DNA of 64,000 bases from Paraburkholderia sp. Ac-20340 (GTDB lineage: Bacteria > Pseudomonadota > Gammaproteobacteria > Burkholderiales > Burkholderiaceae): positions 1-64,000 of the forward strand of contig NZ_JAAGPR010000001.1 in the NCBI RefSeq assembly GCF_017104965.1, in the 5' to 3' direction. The notes under the pieces are model-generated. The model was given only the letters and a program-made list of their open reading frames with translations. It was not told the origin of the DNA and made no database searches. Shown here piece after piece: positions 44,960 to 53,919 of the stretch. Numbering within the stretch: position 1 is the stretch's first letter; every line of letters starts with the position of its first letter. A program made the position numbers and the translations under genes.

Positions 44960-47734
44960 ATGGGGAACAACGTGAAGACGCGAATCACCACGATGGCGTT
45001 GTGCACCGCGGCAGTTTTCGCCGCGGCGGCCAGCGGTGCAGCACGGGCGGATTCGACGGCGCCGGGGGGCGTGGCAGTGGGGGCGGCGGCTGGAGCAGGC
45101 GCCACGCCGGGAACGATTGTGATTGGCGGCGGTATCGTCGGCGTGGCGACGGGCAACGACGTCACCGTGGCGGTGGGCGGCGCGGCTGGGCTCGCGGTGA
45201 ATTACGGCGGTCAGCCGCTCGCGCAACTCGGCGGGTTGGTGGGGGCGTTGCAGGGCGCGGGTGGGAGTGATCCGCTGGCGCCTGTTACTGGCGCGGTGAG
45301 TACGGTTACGGGGGCGTTGTCGGGTGCTGGCGGGAGTGATCCGCTTGCTCCTGTGACTGGCGCTGTGAGTACGGTTACTGGCGCGTTGTCGGGTGCTTCG
45401 GGTAGCGACCCGCTTGCTCCTGTGACTGGCGCGGTGAGTACGATTACTGGAGCATTGTCGGGAGCATCGGGTAGCGACCCGCTCGCGCCTGTGACTGGCG
45501 CGGTGAGTACGATTACTGGAGCATTGTCGGGTGCTGGCAGTAGCGACCCGCTTGCTCCTGTGACTGGCGCGGTGAATACGATTACTGGCGCGTTGTCGGG
45601 TGCAGGCGGTAGCGATCCGCTTGCTCCTGTGACTGGCGCTGTGAGTACGATTACTGGCGCGTTGTCTGGTGCATCGGGCAGCGATCCGCTTGCTCCAGTG
45701 ACTGGCGCTGTGAGTACGATTACTGGCGCGTTGTCGGGTGCATCGGGTAGCGACCCGCTTGCTCCAGTGACTGGCGCTGTGAGTACGGTTACTGGTGCGC
45801 TGTCGGGCGCGTCGGGCAGCGATCCGCTTGCCCCGGTGACTGGCGCTGTGAGCGCGGTTACCGGTGCGTTGTCGGGAGCGTCGGGCAGCGACCCGCTTGC
45901 GCCTGTGACTGGCGCGTTGAGTACGATTACTGGCGCATTGTCGGGTGCTGGCAGTAGCGATCCGCTTGCTCCGGTGACTGGTGCGGTGAGCGCGGTTACT
46001 GGCGCATTGTCGGGTGTAGGCGGTAGCGATCCGCTCGCGCCTGTGACCGGTGCGGTGAGCACGATTACTGGCGCGTTGTCGGGTGCATCGGGCAGCGACC
46101 CGCTCGCTCCGGTGACTGGCGCTGTGAGCGCGGTTACCGGTGCGTTGTCGGGTGCATCGGACAGCGATCCGCTTGCTCCTGTGACTGGCGCTGTGAGCAC
46201 GGTTACCGGTGTGTTGTCGGGTGCTGGCGGGAGTGATCCGCTCGCGCCTGTGACGAGCGCAGTGAACACCGTGACCAGCACGCTGGCCAACGCAGCAGGT
46301 AGCGACCCGCTCGCGCCTGTAACGAGTGCAGTCGACACGGTCACGAGCACGCTCGCCAATGCCGCAAGCAGCGACCCGCTGACGCCTGTGACGAGCGCGG
46401 TGAACACGGTGACCAGCACGCTGGCTAACGCAGCAAGCAGCGATCCGCTCGCTCCGGTCACCGACGCAGTGAACACCGTAACGAGCGCTCTGTCTGGAGC
46501 GACTAGTGGCAACCCGCTTGCGCCTGTGACGAACGTTGCCAATGCAGCGACGAGCACGCTCACGAACGCAGCGAACGCCACCACGGGCAATCTCGCGAAC
46601 ACGGTCAACGCCACGACCAGCACGCTTGCAAACGCGGTTAACACCGAAGTGGGCGCGCTGAGCACGGCGTCCGGTACGACGACGGCGAATGTCGTGAATA
46701 CCGTCGATTCGACGACGGGCATTGTCGCCAATGCACTGAATTCGGGATCGAGCACGCTGGCCAGCACGCTCAACTCGCTGACTTCAGCGGCATCGAGCGC
46801 AGCAGGCAGCGACCCGCTCGCGCCAGTGACGAGTGCAGTGAACACGGTAACGAGCACGCTTGCCAACGCAGCAGGCAGCGACCCGCTGACGCCGGTAACA
46901 AGCGCAGTGAACACGGTGACCAGCACGCTCGCCAACGCAGCAGGCAGCGATCCGCTGACGCCGGTAACGAGCGCAGTGAACACGGTGACCAGCACGCTCG
47001 CAAACGCAGCAAGCAGCGACCCGCTGACGCCGGTAACCAGCGCAGTGAGCACGGTAACGAGCACGCTCGCAAACGCAGCAAGCAGCGATCCGCTCGCGCC
47101 GGTAACGAGCGCAGTGAACACGGTAGCCAGCACGCTCGCCAATGCAGCAGGCAGCACGCCGCTCACGCCGATCACGAGCGTCGTCAACACGGTCACCAGC
47201 ACGCTCGGCAGCGCCGCCGGCAGCAACCCGCTCACCCCGGTCACATCGGCGGTGAACACGCTCACCAGCGCCACCGCGCCGCTCAGCAGCACCGTCAACA
47301 CGGTGACGAGCACGCTTGCCAGCGCCAACCCGATCACGCCGATCACCGGTGCGCTCGGCACGGTCACCGGCACGGCTGGCACGCTGACGGGCACGCTCGG
47401 CAGCATCGCGAAGACCAACCCGGTCGTGCCGCTGGTTAGCGCGACGACGGGGGCACTCGGCTCGACGCTGGCATCGGCGACCACGGTGACGGCGGCGGTG
47501 ACGGGCGTAGTCGGCGCGGGCGTGAGCGTCACGAACAGCGCGGCGAATGCGAGCACGGCGACGGCCGGACAGACGAGCGGCACGGCCAGCTCCAGCGCCA
47601 CGGGCGCGCTCGCGCCGGTGACGGGCCTGGTGGCCTCGATCGGCTCGACGGCGACGCACGCCGCGGGATCGAGCAGCGCGCTCGCGCCGGTCACGAGCCT
47701 GCTGAGTTCGGTCACGGGCGCCCTGCCCAAGTAA
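44960..47734 (+). CDS. Large secreted repeat protein (23-residue repeats)
   Basis: This 924-residue protein has a signal peptide (MGNNVKTRITTMALCTAAVFAAAASGAARA, then DST), a Gly/Ala-rich segment, and about 26 copies of a 23-residue repeat. The first 14 copies follow GSDPLAPVTGAVSTVTGALS plus three variable residues; five more use TSAVNTVTSTLANAA. A degenerate Asn/Thr/Ala linker follows, then about seven further copies. No membrane anchor, LPXTG or autotransporter barrel is visible, and cysteine is essentially absent from the repeats. It is likely a secreted or surface structural protein or adhesin, but no family is recognised. AAAGAGAG precedes the chosen ATG. It is divergent from the rhamnolipid operon and has a sigma-54 promoter. 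Confidence 0.8.
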   Translation: MGNNVKTRITTMALCTAAVFAAAASGAARADSTAPGGVAVGAAAGAGATPGTIVIGGGIVGVATGNDVTVAVGGAAGLAVNYGGQPLAQLGGLVGALQGAGGSDPLAPVTGAVSTVTGALSGAGGSDPLAPVTGAVSTVTGALSGASGSDPLAPVTGAVSTITGALSGASGSDPLAPVTGAVSTITGALSGAGSSDPLAPVTGAVNTITGALSGAGGSDPLAPVTGAVSTITGALSGASGSDPLAPVTGAVSTITGALSGASGSDPLAPVTGAVSTVTGALSGASGSDPLAPVTGAVSAVTGALSGASGSDPLAPVTGALSTITGALSGAGSSDPLAPVTGAVSAVTGALSGVGGSDPLAPVTGAVSTITGALSGASGSDPLAPVTGAVSAVTGALSGASDSDPLAPVTGAVSTVTGVLSGAGGSDPLAPVTSAVNTVTSTLANAAGSDPLAPVTSAVDTVTSTLANAASSDPLTPVTSAVNTVTSTLANAASSDPLAPVTDAVNTVTSALSGATSGNPLAPVTNVANAATSTLTNAANATTGNLANTVNATTSTLANAVNTEVGALSTASGTTTANVVNTVDSTTGIVANALNSGSSTLASTLNSLTSAASSAAGSDPLAPVTSAVNTVTSTLANAAGSDPLTPVTSAVNTVTSTLANAAGSDPLTPVTSAVNTVTSTLANAASSDPLTPVTSAVSTVTSTLANAASSDPLAPVTSAVNTVASTLANAAGSTPLTPITSVVNTVTSTLGSAAGSNPLTPVTSAVNTLTSATAPLSSTVNTVTSTLASANPITPITGALGTVTGTAGTLTGTLGSIAKTNPVVPLVSATTGALGSTLASATTVTAAVTGVVGAGVSVTNSAANASTATAGQTSGTASSSATGALAPVTGLVASIGSTATHAAGSSSALAPVTSLLSSVTGALPK
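45263..46573 (+). repeat. 69-bp tandem repeat array, 19 units
   Basis: Nineteen consecutive 69-bp units, each coding for 23 residues, run without any frame break. The first 14 units are highly similar at DNA level; the last five belong to a second subtype. Such an array should be prone to length variation by recombination or slippage. Confidence 0.9.
46805..47287 (+). repeat. Second 69-bp tandem repeat array, about 7 units
   Basis: Six good units and one degenerate unit of the second subtype (SDPLTPVTSAVNTVTSTLANAA core) follow a 231-base degenerate linker. Confidence 0.85.
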
Positions 47735-47824
47735 CAACGCAACCAGCAATATCAGCAACATCAGTTAGTCGAGGGGAACAAGGGCCGATCAACCACAACC
47801 AATCAAGGCCCGTTGCAGCACGGA

Positions 47825-47857
47825 GAAGCCGGCCTCGCGCCGGCTTCTTCTCTTTTA
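47825..47857 (+). terminator. Rho-independent terminator after the repeat-protein gene
   Basis: Perfect 9-bp arms GAAGCCGGC and GCCGGCTTC with a five-base loop are followed by TTCTCTTTTA on the plus strand. It lies about 90 bases after the stop. Confidence 0.85.
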
Positions 47858-47933
47858 TCCCGGGTGAGCTATGATCGCAGCGGTGCGCCAGCACGATCCG
47901 TCATCGCTTCATGAAAGGCTTTCACACAGCACG

Positions 47934-48560
47934 ATGAGCAGCCTGCGTCTACATCTCTGTTCGATTCTGGGCACGATCGCGGTTTATCTGCTCACGCTCT
48001 GGATCGACGAATTGCTGTTCCTGCACAGCGGATTCCCGCGCTTCGTCGAATGGATTTATCTGCCCACGGGGATTCGCCTGTTGAGCACGCTGCTATTAGG
48101 CGTCGATGGCGCGATCGGCCTGCTGATTTCCGCGCTGCTGGTCGATTTTTTTCATTATTTTCCGCACGACCCGGCGCGCGCGATTGCTGGCGCGGTGATC
48201 AGTTCGGTGGGACCGTATGCGGTTTACCGGCTGGCGCTGGAGCGCTATGGCCTCAAGGCGTCGCTGGCGAATCTCTCGGCGCGGCGCCTGCTCGTGCTGG
48301 CTTTCGCGGTTGCCTTCACGAATTCCACCTTGCATCACGTCTGGTTCGCGCTGGCCGGTTCGACGCCGAATCTGCTGGAGAGCTACAGCATGATGTTCGG
48401 CGGCGATCTGCTCGGCGCGCTGATGTTGCTCTATATCGTCAAAGGGCTGCTGACCCTGCTGCCCGCGCAGCCGGGGCGCACGCGCATGACGGACGGCATG
48501 TTCCGCATACGCATCGCGCTCGACAGCGCCTATAACAACCAGTTGCGCGAGCGCACCTAG
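47934..48560 (+). CDS. Predicted integral membrane protein, MASE1-like
   Basis: This protein of about 208 residues has five or six membrane segments. It contains FVEWIYLPTGIRLLSTLLLGVDGAIGLLISALLVDFF, which resembles part of MASE1-type sensory membrane domains, but no signalling output domain follows. The C terminus is short and basic. I chose the ATG at 47934. An in-frame ATG at 47871 is possible but would leave only about 13 bases after the terminator T-tract. No strong ribosome-binding site marks either. The stop overlaps that of the convergent dehydrogenase gene. Function unknown. Confidence 0.6.
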   Translation: MSSLRLHLCSILGTIAVYLLTLWIDELLFLHSGFPRFVEWIYLPTGIRLLSTLLLGVDGAIGLLISALLVDFFHYFPHDPARAIAGAVISSVGPYAVYRLALERYGLKASLANLSARRLLVLAFAVAFTNSTLHHVWFALAGSTPNLLESYSMMFGGDLLGALMLLYIVKGLLTLLPAQPGRTRMTDGMFRIRIALDSAYNNQLRERT

Positions 48561-49477
48561 CCGCCTGCAATCAGCTTGCGCCGCGCGGCTTTCACGCGTG
48601 CGAGATGCGCGTCGTCCCAGTCGTAGAAGCCCGCGCCGCTGCGCACGCCCACGCGTCCCGCGTTCACCTGCTCGCGCAGCAGATCGATCACGTCTTCGTC
48701 CTTCGCGAGTTCGGGCATCAGATGCGATGAAATATCGACGAACGTATCGAGCCCGCCCATATCCGCGCCCTCGAACGGCCCGACGATACCCCAACGCCGC
48801 CCCAGCGACGCCTTCATCACGCGATCGACCACTTCCGGGCTCGCCGCGCCCGAGCGCACGATATTGAGCGCCTCGCGCAGCACCGCGAATTGCAGCCGGT
48901 TGCCGACGAAACCCGGAATCGCTTTCGCGAGCACCACCGGCTCCATGCCGATGGCGCTCATCAAGGCCTCGGTGCGCGCCGTGACGTCGGGCGCGGTGGC
49001 GCTGCCCGGCACGACTTCGACGAGCGGAATCATATGCGGCGGATTCCAGAAATGCGCGATCACAAAGCGCTCGGGCGCGCTCAAGGCGCGAGCGAGCAGA
49101 TCGGGTTCGAAGCCGCTGGTGTTGCTGGCGAAAATCGCATCGGGGGCGAGCACGGCGTCGAGTTGCGCGTAGAGCGCGTGCTTGAGATCGAGCACTTCGG
49201 GCACGGCTTCGAATACGAATTGCGCCTGCGCCATTACGTCGAGTTGCGCGCTCGTTTCGATACGCGATAACGCCGCCGCGCGTGCATCCGCATCGATCCG
49301 GCCCGCGTCGATCAGTTCGTCGAGGACCGCTTCGGCTTTTGCGCTCACGCTCGCGAGGCGCGCGGCATCGACGTCGTGGACGATCGTACGCAACCCGTGC
49401 AGCGCGCATTGCGTCGCGATGCCCACGCCCATCAACCCCGTGCCGACTACGCCTGCTACGGTCACCTTGCTGTCCAT
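48557..49477 (-). CDS. 3-hydroxyacyl-CoA dehydrogenase family protein
   Basis: This 306-residue NAD-dependent dehydrogenase has the Rossmann motif GVVGTGLMGVG (residues 9-19), the SNTSGFEPDLLARAL strand with the conserved Ser/Asn, and HFWNPPHMIPLVEVVPG, in which the catalytic histidine is expected. The C-terminal dimerisation domain starts GFVGNRLQFAVLREAL and ends with GAGFYDWDD. GGAGG precedes the ATG. It may act on 3-hydroxyacyl-CoA or on a free hydroxy acid such as carnitine; the sequence does not decide. It is the last gene of the polyamine-type operon, 114 bases after the aldehyde dehydrogenase. A GCCGGGC/GCCCGGC hairpin (49565-49582) lies in that gap. Confidence 0.83.
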   Translation of the reverse strand: MDSKVTVAGVVGTGLMGVGIATQCALHGLRTIVHDVDAARLASVSAKAEAVLDELIDAGRIDADARAAALSRIETSAQLDVMAQAQFVFEAVPEVLDLKHALYAQLDAVLAPDAIFASNTSGFEPDLLARALSAPERFVIAHFWNPPHMIPLVEVVPGSATAPDVTARTEALMSAIGMEPVVLAKAIPGFVGNRLQFAVLREALNIVRSGAASPEVVDRVMKASLGRRWGIVGPFEGADMGGLDTFVDISSHLMPELAKDEDVIDLLREQVNAGRVGVRSGAGFYDWDDAHLARVKAARRKLIAGG

Positions 49478-49591
49478 GCCGGTTGCCCTCCTTGATTGAT
49501 TCTGGCTCGACGCTCACTCGAGCGATCAGCAAGCATAACGCTTCGCAACATCCAGGAGGGCGAAGCCGGGCAAGCGCCCGGCGCGTTGCGA

Positions 49592-51031
49592 TTACGAAAA
49601 GCGCGCCATGATATGCCGCGCGCAGGTGTACTCCTCCAGCGCGAACATCGACATATCCTTGCCGTAGCCCGAACGTTTCATGCCGCCGTGCGGCATTTCG
49701 CTGACCAGCGTGAAGTGCGTATTGATCCACGTGCAGCCGTATTGCAGTTCGGCGGCCACCTTGAACGCCTTGTTGACGTCGCGGGTCCAGACCGAACTGG
49801 CGAGGCCGAAATCCGAATCGTTGGCCCAGTCGATGGCCTGTTCCGTGCCTTCGAAACGCGTCACCGAAACCACCGGCCCGAACACTTCGCGGCGCACGAT
49901 TTCGTCGTCCTGACGCGCGCCCGCAATGACGGTGGGTTCGTAGAAGAAACCGCGCGTATCGGCAATCTTGCCGCCCGTGGTGATTTCGATGTGCTTCTGG
50001 CTGGCGGCGCGCTCGACGAAACTCGCGACGCGTCCGCGCTGGCGCTCGGAGATCAGCGGGCCCATTTCCACGCCTTCCATATGCTGCTCGCCATAGCGGA
50101 TCGAACCGACGGCGCTCGACAGGTCGGCCACCAGTTTGTCGTAGATCTTGCCTTCGGCGTAGACGCGGCACGCGGCCGTGCAATCCTGGCCCGCGTTGTA
50201 GAAGCCGAACGTGCGCAAGCCCGCGACGACCTCGTCGAGATCGGCATCGTCGAATACGATCACGGGCGCCTTGCCGCCCAGTTCCAGATGCGTGCGTTTC
50301 ACCGTTCGCGACGCCGCTTCCAGAATGCGCTGGCCCGTGGAGACATCGCCGGTGATCGAGATCATGCGCACCTGCGGCTGCGTGATGAGCGGCGCGCCCA
50401 CGGTGTCGCCGCGACCCGTCACGACGTTGATGACGCCTGCGGGAAAGATCGACGCGATCAATTCCGCGAGCTTGAGCGTGGTGAGCGGCGTCTGCTCCGA
50501 AGGCTTGAGCACGACCGTGTTGCCCGCGGCCACGGCGGGCGCGAGCTTCCACGCTGCCATCATCAGCGGATAGTTCCAGGGCGCGATGGACGCCACCACG
50601 CCAACAGGATCGCGGCGGATCATGCTGGTGTGGCCTTCGAGGTATTCGCCGGCGATCGGGCCGTGCTGCGTGCGGCATGCGCCTGCAAAGAAGCGGAATA
50701 CATCGGCGACGGCGGGGATTTCGTCGTTGAGCGCGCCCAGGTAGGGCTTGCCGCAATTCAGCGATTCGAGCCGCGCGAATTCGGTGGCGCGCGCTTCGAT
50801 GGCATCGGCGAGTTTGAGCAGCAGCGTCGCACGATCCTTCGGTGTACTACGCGACCATTTGGGCCACGCATGGCTCGCGGCGGCCGTGGCGGCCTGAACC
50901 TGTTCGAGCGAGGCTTCGGCTACGAGCGAGATCACTTCGCCCGTCGACGGGTTGTAGATGTTTTCCTTGCTGCCCTGGCCCGGCACGAATTCGCCGCCGA
51001 TCAAAAGGCTGGTTTGCAACGATTTTTCCAT
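49592..51031 (-). CDS. patD: Gamma-aminobutyraldehyde dehydrogenase (PatD/YdcW-like)
   Basis: This 479-residue NAD-dependent aldehyde dehydrogenase would oxidise 4-aminobutyraldehyde, the product of putrescine transamination, to GABA. Motifs include [46 protein letters not shown], the catalytic glutamate in [13 protein letters not shown] and the catalytic cysteine in [13 protein letters not shown]. The GQDC variant is typical of aminobutyraldehyde/betaine aldehyde dehydrogenases. Its place after four ydcSTUV-like transport genes repeats the E. coli order. The start at 51031 is where homology begins; a long upstream extension overlaps the permease gene. Confidence 0.88.
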   Translation of the reverse strand: MEKSLQTSLLIGGEFVPGQGSKENIYNPSTGEVISLVAEASLEQVQAATAAASHAWPKWSRSTPKDRATLLLKLADAIEARATEFARLESLNCGKPYLGALNDEIPAVADVFRFFAGACRTQHGPIAGEYLEGHTSMIRRDPVGVVASIAPWNYPLMMAAWKLAPAVAAGNTVVLKPSEQTPLTTLKLAELIASIFPAGVINVVTGRGDTVGAPLITQPQVRMISITGDVSTGQRILEAASRTVKRTHLELGGKAPVIVFDDADLDEVVAGLRTFGFYNAGQDCTAACRVYAEGKIYDKLVADLSSAVGSIRYGEQHMEGVEMGPLISERQRGRVASFVERAASQKHIEITTGGKIADTRGFFYEPTVIAGARQDDEIVRREVFGPVVSVTRFEGTEQAIDWANDSDFGLASSVWTRDVNKAFKVAAELQYGCTWINTHFTLVSEMPHGGMKRSGYGKDMSMFALEEYTCARHIMARFS

Positions 51032-51075
51032 GTGATTTCTCGTGGTGACTGGATGGGCTATGGGTGCCTGAGGGT

Positions 51076-51885
51076 TTAGCGGCTGCTGCCTGCCGTGCTT
51101 TCGGTGTCGCGCGTGAGGTACCACGTGCCAAAAATCGGAATCATCGTGACGGCCATCACCAGCAGCGCGACCACGTTGGTAATGGGCACGTCGCGCGGTC
51201 GCGAAAGCTGGTTGAGCAGCCAGATCGGCAGCGTGCGTTCCTGTCCGGCCGTGAACGTCGTGACGATGATTTCGTCGAAGCTCAGCGCGAAGGCGAGGAT
51301 CGCGCCCGCCAGCAAAGCGGTGGCGATCTGCGGCAGCACGATATGGCGGAAGGTCTGCCAGCCGTCCGCGCCCAGGTCCATGGAAGCTTCGATCAGGCTG
51401 GCGGGCATGCGGCGCATCCGCGCGACCACGTTGTTGTAGACCATCACCACGCAGAAGGTGCCATGACCGACGGCAATGGTCCAGAAGCCCAGGTCGAGAT
51501 TCGCGGTCTTGAACGCCGAAAGCAGCGCGATGCCGGTGATGATGCCCGGCAGCGCAATCGGCAGGATCAGCGCGAAGGTGATGGCTTCCTTGCCGAAGAA
51601 GTTGCGCCGATACAGCGCGCCAGCGGCCGCCGTGCCGAGGACCACGGCCAGCAGCGTGGCGAGCGCCGCCACTTTCACGGAGAGCCACGCGGCGTCGAGC
51701 ATATCGTCGCGGGCGAAGGCATCGGCGAACCAGTGCAGCGTGAAGCCCTTGAGCGGGAAGCTGAACGCGCTGGTTTCGGTGTTGAACGCGTAGAGCGCGA
51801 CCACCAGAATCGGCAGATGCAGGAAGGCGAGGCCGCCCCAGGCGGCGCAGCGCAACAGGCGCGAGGGTTGGGCGTCAGAGTGCAT
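51076..51885 (-). CDS. ydcV: ABC transporter permease, PotC/YdcV-like
   Basis: This 269-residue inner-membrane protein has about six spans and the EAA loop [34 protein letters not shown]. It forms the spermidine/putrescine-type permease pair with the upstream gene, whose end it overlaps by 11 bases. The N terminus is typical: one span followed by [20 protein letters not shown], as in PotC. The substrate is probably a polyamine or related amine, judged from the neighbouring aminobutyraldehyde dehydrogenase. Confidence 0.87.
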   Translation of the reverse strand: MHSDAQPSRLLRCAAWGGLAFLHLPILVVALYAFNTETSAFSFPLKGFTLHWFADAFARDDMLDAAWLSVKVAALATLLAVVLGTAAAGALYRRNFFGKEAITFALILPIALPGIITGIALLSAFKTANLDLGFWTIAVGHGTFCVVMVYNNVVARMRRMPASLIEASMDLGADGWQTFRHIVLPQIATALLAGAILAFALSFDEIIVTTFTAGQERTLPIWLLNQLSRPRDVPITNVVALLVMAVTMIPIFGTWYLTRDTESTAGSSR

Positions 51886-52837
51886 CGAAGGCTCCGAGTC
51901 GTCGGGCGATGACGAGATACACGCCGATCAGCAGCATCGGCACGACGGTGAAGGCGGCGGCCATCGGCACGTTGCCGATCGAGCCTTGCATCGTATAGAC
52001 CATGGTGCCGATAAAGAGCCCGCTCGGGCCGACCAGTTGCGGAATGATGTAGTCGCCGAGCGTGAGCGAAAACGTGAAGATCGAACCCGCGACAATGCCC
52101 GGAAACGCCAGCGGCAGCACCACGGTGCGAAAGGTCTGGCCCGGATGGGCACCCAGATCGGCGGAGGCTTGCAGCAGGTTGCCGGGAATGCGTTCGATGG
52201 CGGCCTGGATCGGCAGGATCATGAACGGCAGCCAGATATAGGTGAACACCAGAAAGCGGCCGATATTCGAAGTCGACAGCGAATCGCCGCCAATCACCGG
52301 TACGCGCAGCAGCGCATCGAGCGCGCCGCGCAGATGCAGCATGTCGATCAGCCAGTACAGTATGCCGCCTTGCGCGAGGATCACGGTCCACGCATAGACC
52401 TTGACGATATAGCTCGCCCACATCGGCAGCATCACGGCCACATAAAACAGGCCTTTTTTCCAGCCCTTGGCGTAGCGCGCCATGTAATACGCGACGGGGA
52501 AGGCGAGCAGCGCGCTCGCCAGCGTGACGCAGCAGGCCATCGCCGTGGTGCGCAGAATGACGTCGAGATTCGCGGCGTCGCGGATCAGCGCCAGATAGTT
52601 CGCGAGCGTGAAATCGGGGCTCACGGCCATCGTGAAGTCGTCGAAGCGCCACACGCTTTGCAGCAGCAGCGCGAACAGCGACCCCAGATAGACCACGCCG
52701 AACCATAGCAGCGGCGGCAACAGCAGCATCAGCAGATAGAGATTCGCGTGGCGGTGCAGGAAGCTGCAGACACGGCGCACGAGACCGTCGCGCGCGATCG
52801 GCGTGCGTGGTACGGCGGAATTCGACGTCGTCGCCAT
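51875..52837 (-). CDS. ydcU: ABC transporter permease, PotB/YdcU-like
   Basis: This 320-residue permease has an N-terminal cytoplasmic tail and about six spans. The loop [42 protein letters not shown] is the PotB signature. Two ATG codons (52843 and 52837) are close together; GGAG directly abuts the first and is six bases before the second, so I use 52837. The first ATG overlaps the stop of the ATPase gene, which indicates coupling in either case. Confidence 0.87.
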   Translation of the reverse strand: MATTSNSAVPRTPIARDGLVRRVCSFLHRHANLYLLMLLLPPLLWFGVVYLGSLFALLLQSVWRFDDFTMAVSPDFTLANYLALIRDAANLDVILRTTAMACCVTLASALLAFPVAYYMARYAKGWKKGLFYVAVMLPMWASYIVKVYAWTVILAQGGILYWLIDMLHLRGALDALLRVPVIGGDSLSTSNIGRFLVFTYIWLPFMILPIQAAIERIPGNLLQASADLGAHPGQTFRTVVLPLAFPGIVAGSIFTFSLTLGDYIIPQLVGPSGLFIGTMVYTMQGSIGNVPMAAAFTVVPMLLIGVYLVIARRLGAFDAL

Positions 52838-52839
52838 GC

Positions 52840-53865
52840 TCATCTCCGTTGCTCCAGCGCGACCATCGAATGGCGCGGCCACGCGAGCGTCACCTGCGCG
52901 CCGACCTGTGGCAGTGCGCTGCTCGCATCGTCCTGATTGGCGACGGTGACCGCCAGCATTTGTCCGGCTTCGGAGCGCACCTCGTAGCGGCTCGTCGCGC
53001 CGTAATACTGGATATCGACGAGTGTGCCGGGCAGGCGCACATCGTCGGCGCCCGTGTTTGCCGTATCGATAAAGCGAATATGCTCGGGCCGGATCGAAAA
53101 CGGTTGAGCGCTGCCGACGCGTTGCAGTGAAGCGGCATCCGCAATTACGTTAGATGTCCCAACGAAATCGGCAACAAAGGGCGTGGCCGGGCGCGTGTAG
53201 AGATTGCGCGGCGTATCGACCTGTTCGATGCGTCCCTGGTTGAACACGGCCACACGATCCGACATCGACAGCGCTTCGCCCTGATCGTGCGTGACATAGA
53301 CGAAGGTGACGCCGAGCTTGCGTTGCAGCGTCTTGAGCTCCGTTTGCATCTGCTCGCGCAGCTTGAGGTCGAGCGCGCCCAAAGGCTCGTCGAGCAACAG
53401 GATGCGCGGGCGCCGCACCAGCGCGCGCGCCAGCGCCACGCGCTGCCGCTGGCCGCCCGAAAGCTGGCCAGGGCGCCGCGCGCCATAACCGCCCAGCGCG
53501 ACCAGATCGAGCGCTTCCTCCGCCTCGCGATGGCGCGTGCGCTTGTCCACGCCGCTCACCAGCAGCCCATACGCCACGTTGTCGCGGATATTCATATGCG
53601 GGAACAGCGCGTAGTCCTGGAACACCGTGTTGACGTCGCGCTGATACGGCGGCAGGCCGGTGGCGTCGCGGCCGTGCAGCACCACGCGGCCCGCGCTGGG
53701 CTGCTCGAAGCCCGCAATGAGGCGCAGACAGGTGGTCTTGCCCGAGCCGGACGGCCCGAGCATCGAGAAGAATTCGCCGTCCTCGACCACGAGTGAGACG
53801 TCGTCCACGGCGCGCACGCCGTCATAGTGGCGCGAGACCTTCGAGAATTCGACTGCGCTGTTCAT
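52840..53865 (-). CDS. ydcT: ABC transporter ATP-binding protein, PotA/YdcT-like
   Basis: This 341-residue ATPase drives the polyamine-type importer. Walker A is GPSGSGKTT (37-45), the signature is LSGGQRQRVALARAL, Walker B is LLLDEPLGALD, and the switch histidine is in VTHDQGEA. A C-terminal TOBE regulatory domain follows (SIRPEHIRFID and onward). GCAGGAA precedes the ATG. The stop overlaps the next gene start. Length and domains equal those of E. coli PotA/YdcT. Confidence 0.9.
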   Translation of the reverse strand: MNSAVEFSKVSRHYDGVRAVDDVSLVVEDGEFFSMLGPSGSGKTTCLRLIAGFEQPSAGRVVLHGRDATGLPPYQRDVNTVFQDYALFPHMNIRDNVAYGLLVSGVDKRTRHREAEEALDLVALGGYGARRPGQLSGGQRQRVALARALVRRPRILLLDEPLGALDLKLREQMQTELKTLQRKLGVTFVYVTHDQGEALSMSDRVAVFNQGRIEQVDTPRNLYTRPATPFVADFVGTSNVIADAASLQRVGSAQPFSIRPEHIRFIDTANTGADDVRLPGTLVDIQYYGATSRYEVRSEAGQMLAVTVANQDDASSALPQVGAQVTLAWPRHSMVALEQRR

Positions 53866-53919
53866 AGCGGTTCCTGCGAGATGCGTGAGTATGGGCGGCG
53901 AGACAGATAGTATGGATTC

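Noticed and set aside
45263..46573. Regular repeats that could suggest a CRISPR array
   Set aside because: The units are contiguous 69-bp coding repeats without spacers, and no cas gene is present.
45211..47742. An 843-codon open frame on the minus strand across the repeat-protein gene
   Set aside because: It is open only because the 69-bp repeat has no antisense stop. It has no signal, ribosome-binding site or family resemblance, while the plus-strand frame has a signal peptide and promoter.
49565..49582. GCCGGGC/GCCCGGC hairpin as a terminator between patD and the dehydrogenase
   Set aside because: The stem is strong but there is no T-tract on either strand, so it may only be a structured spacer.
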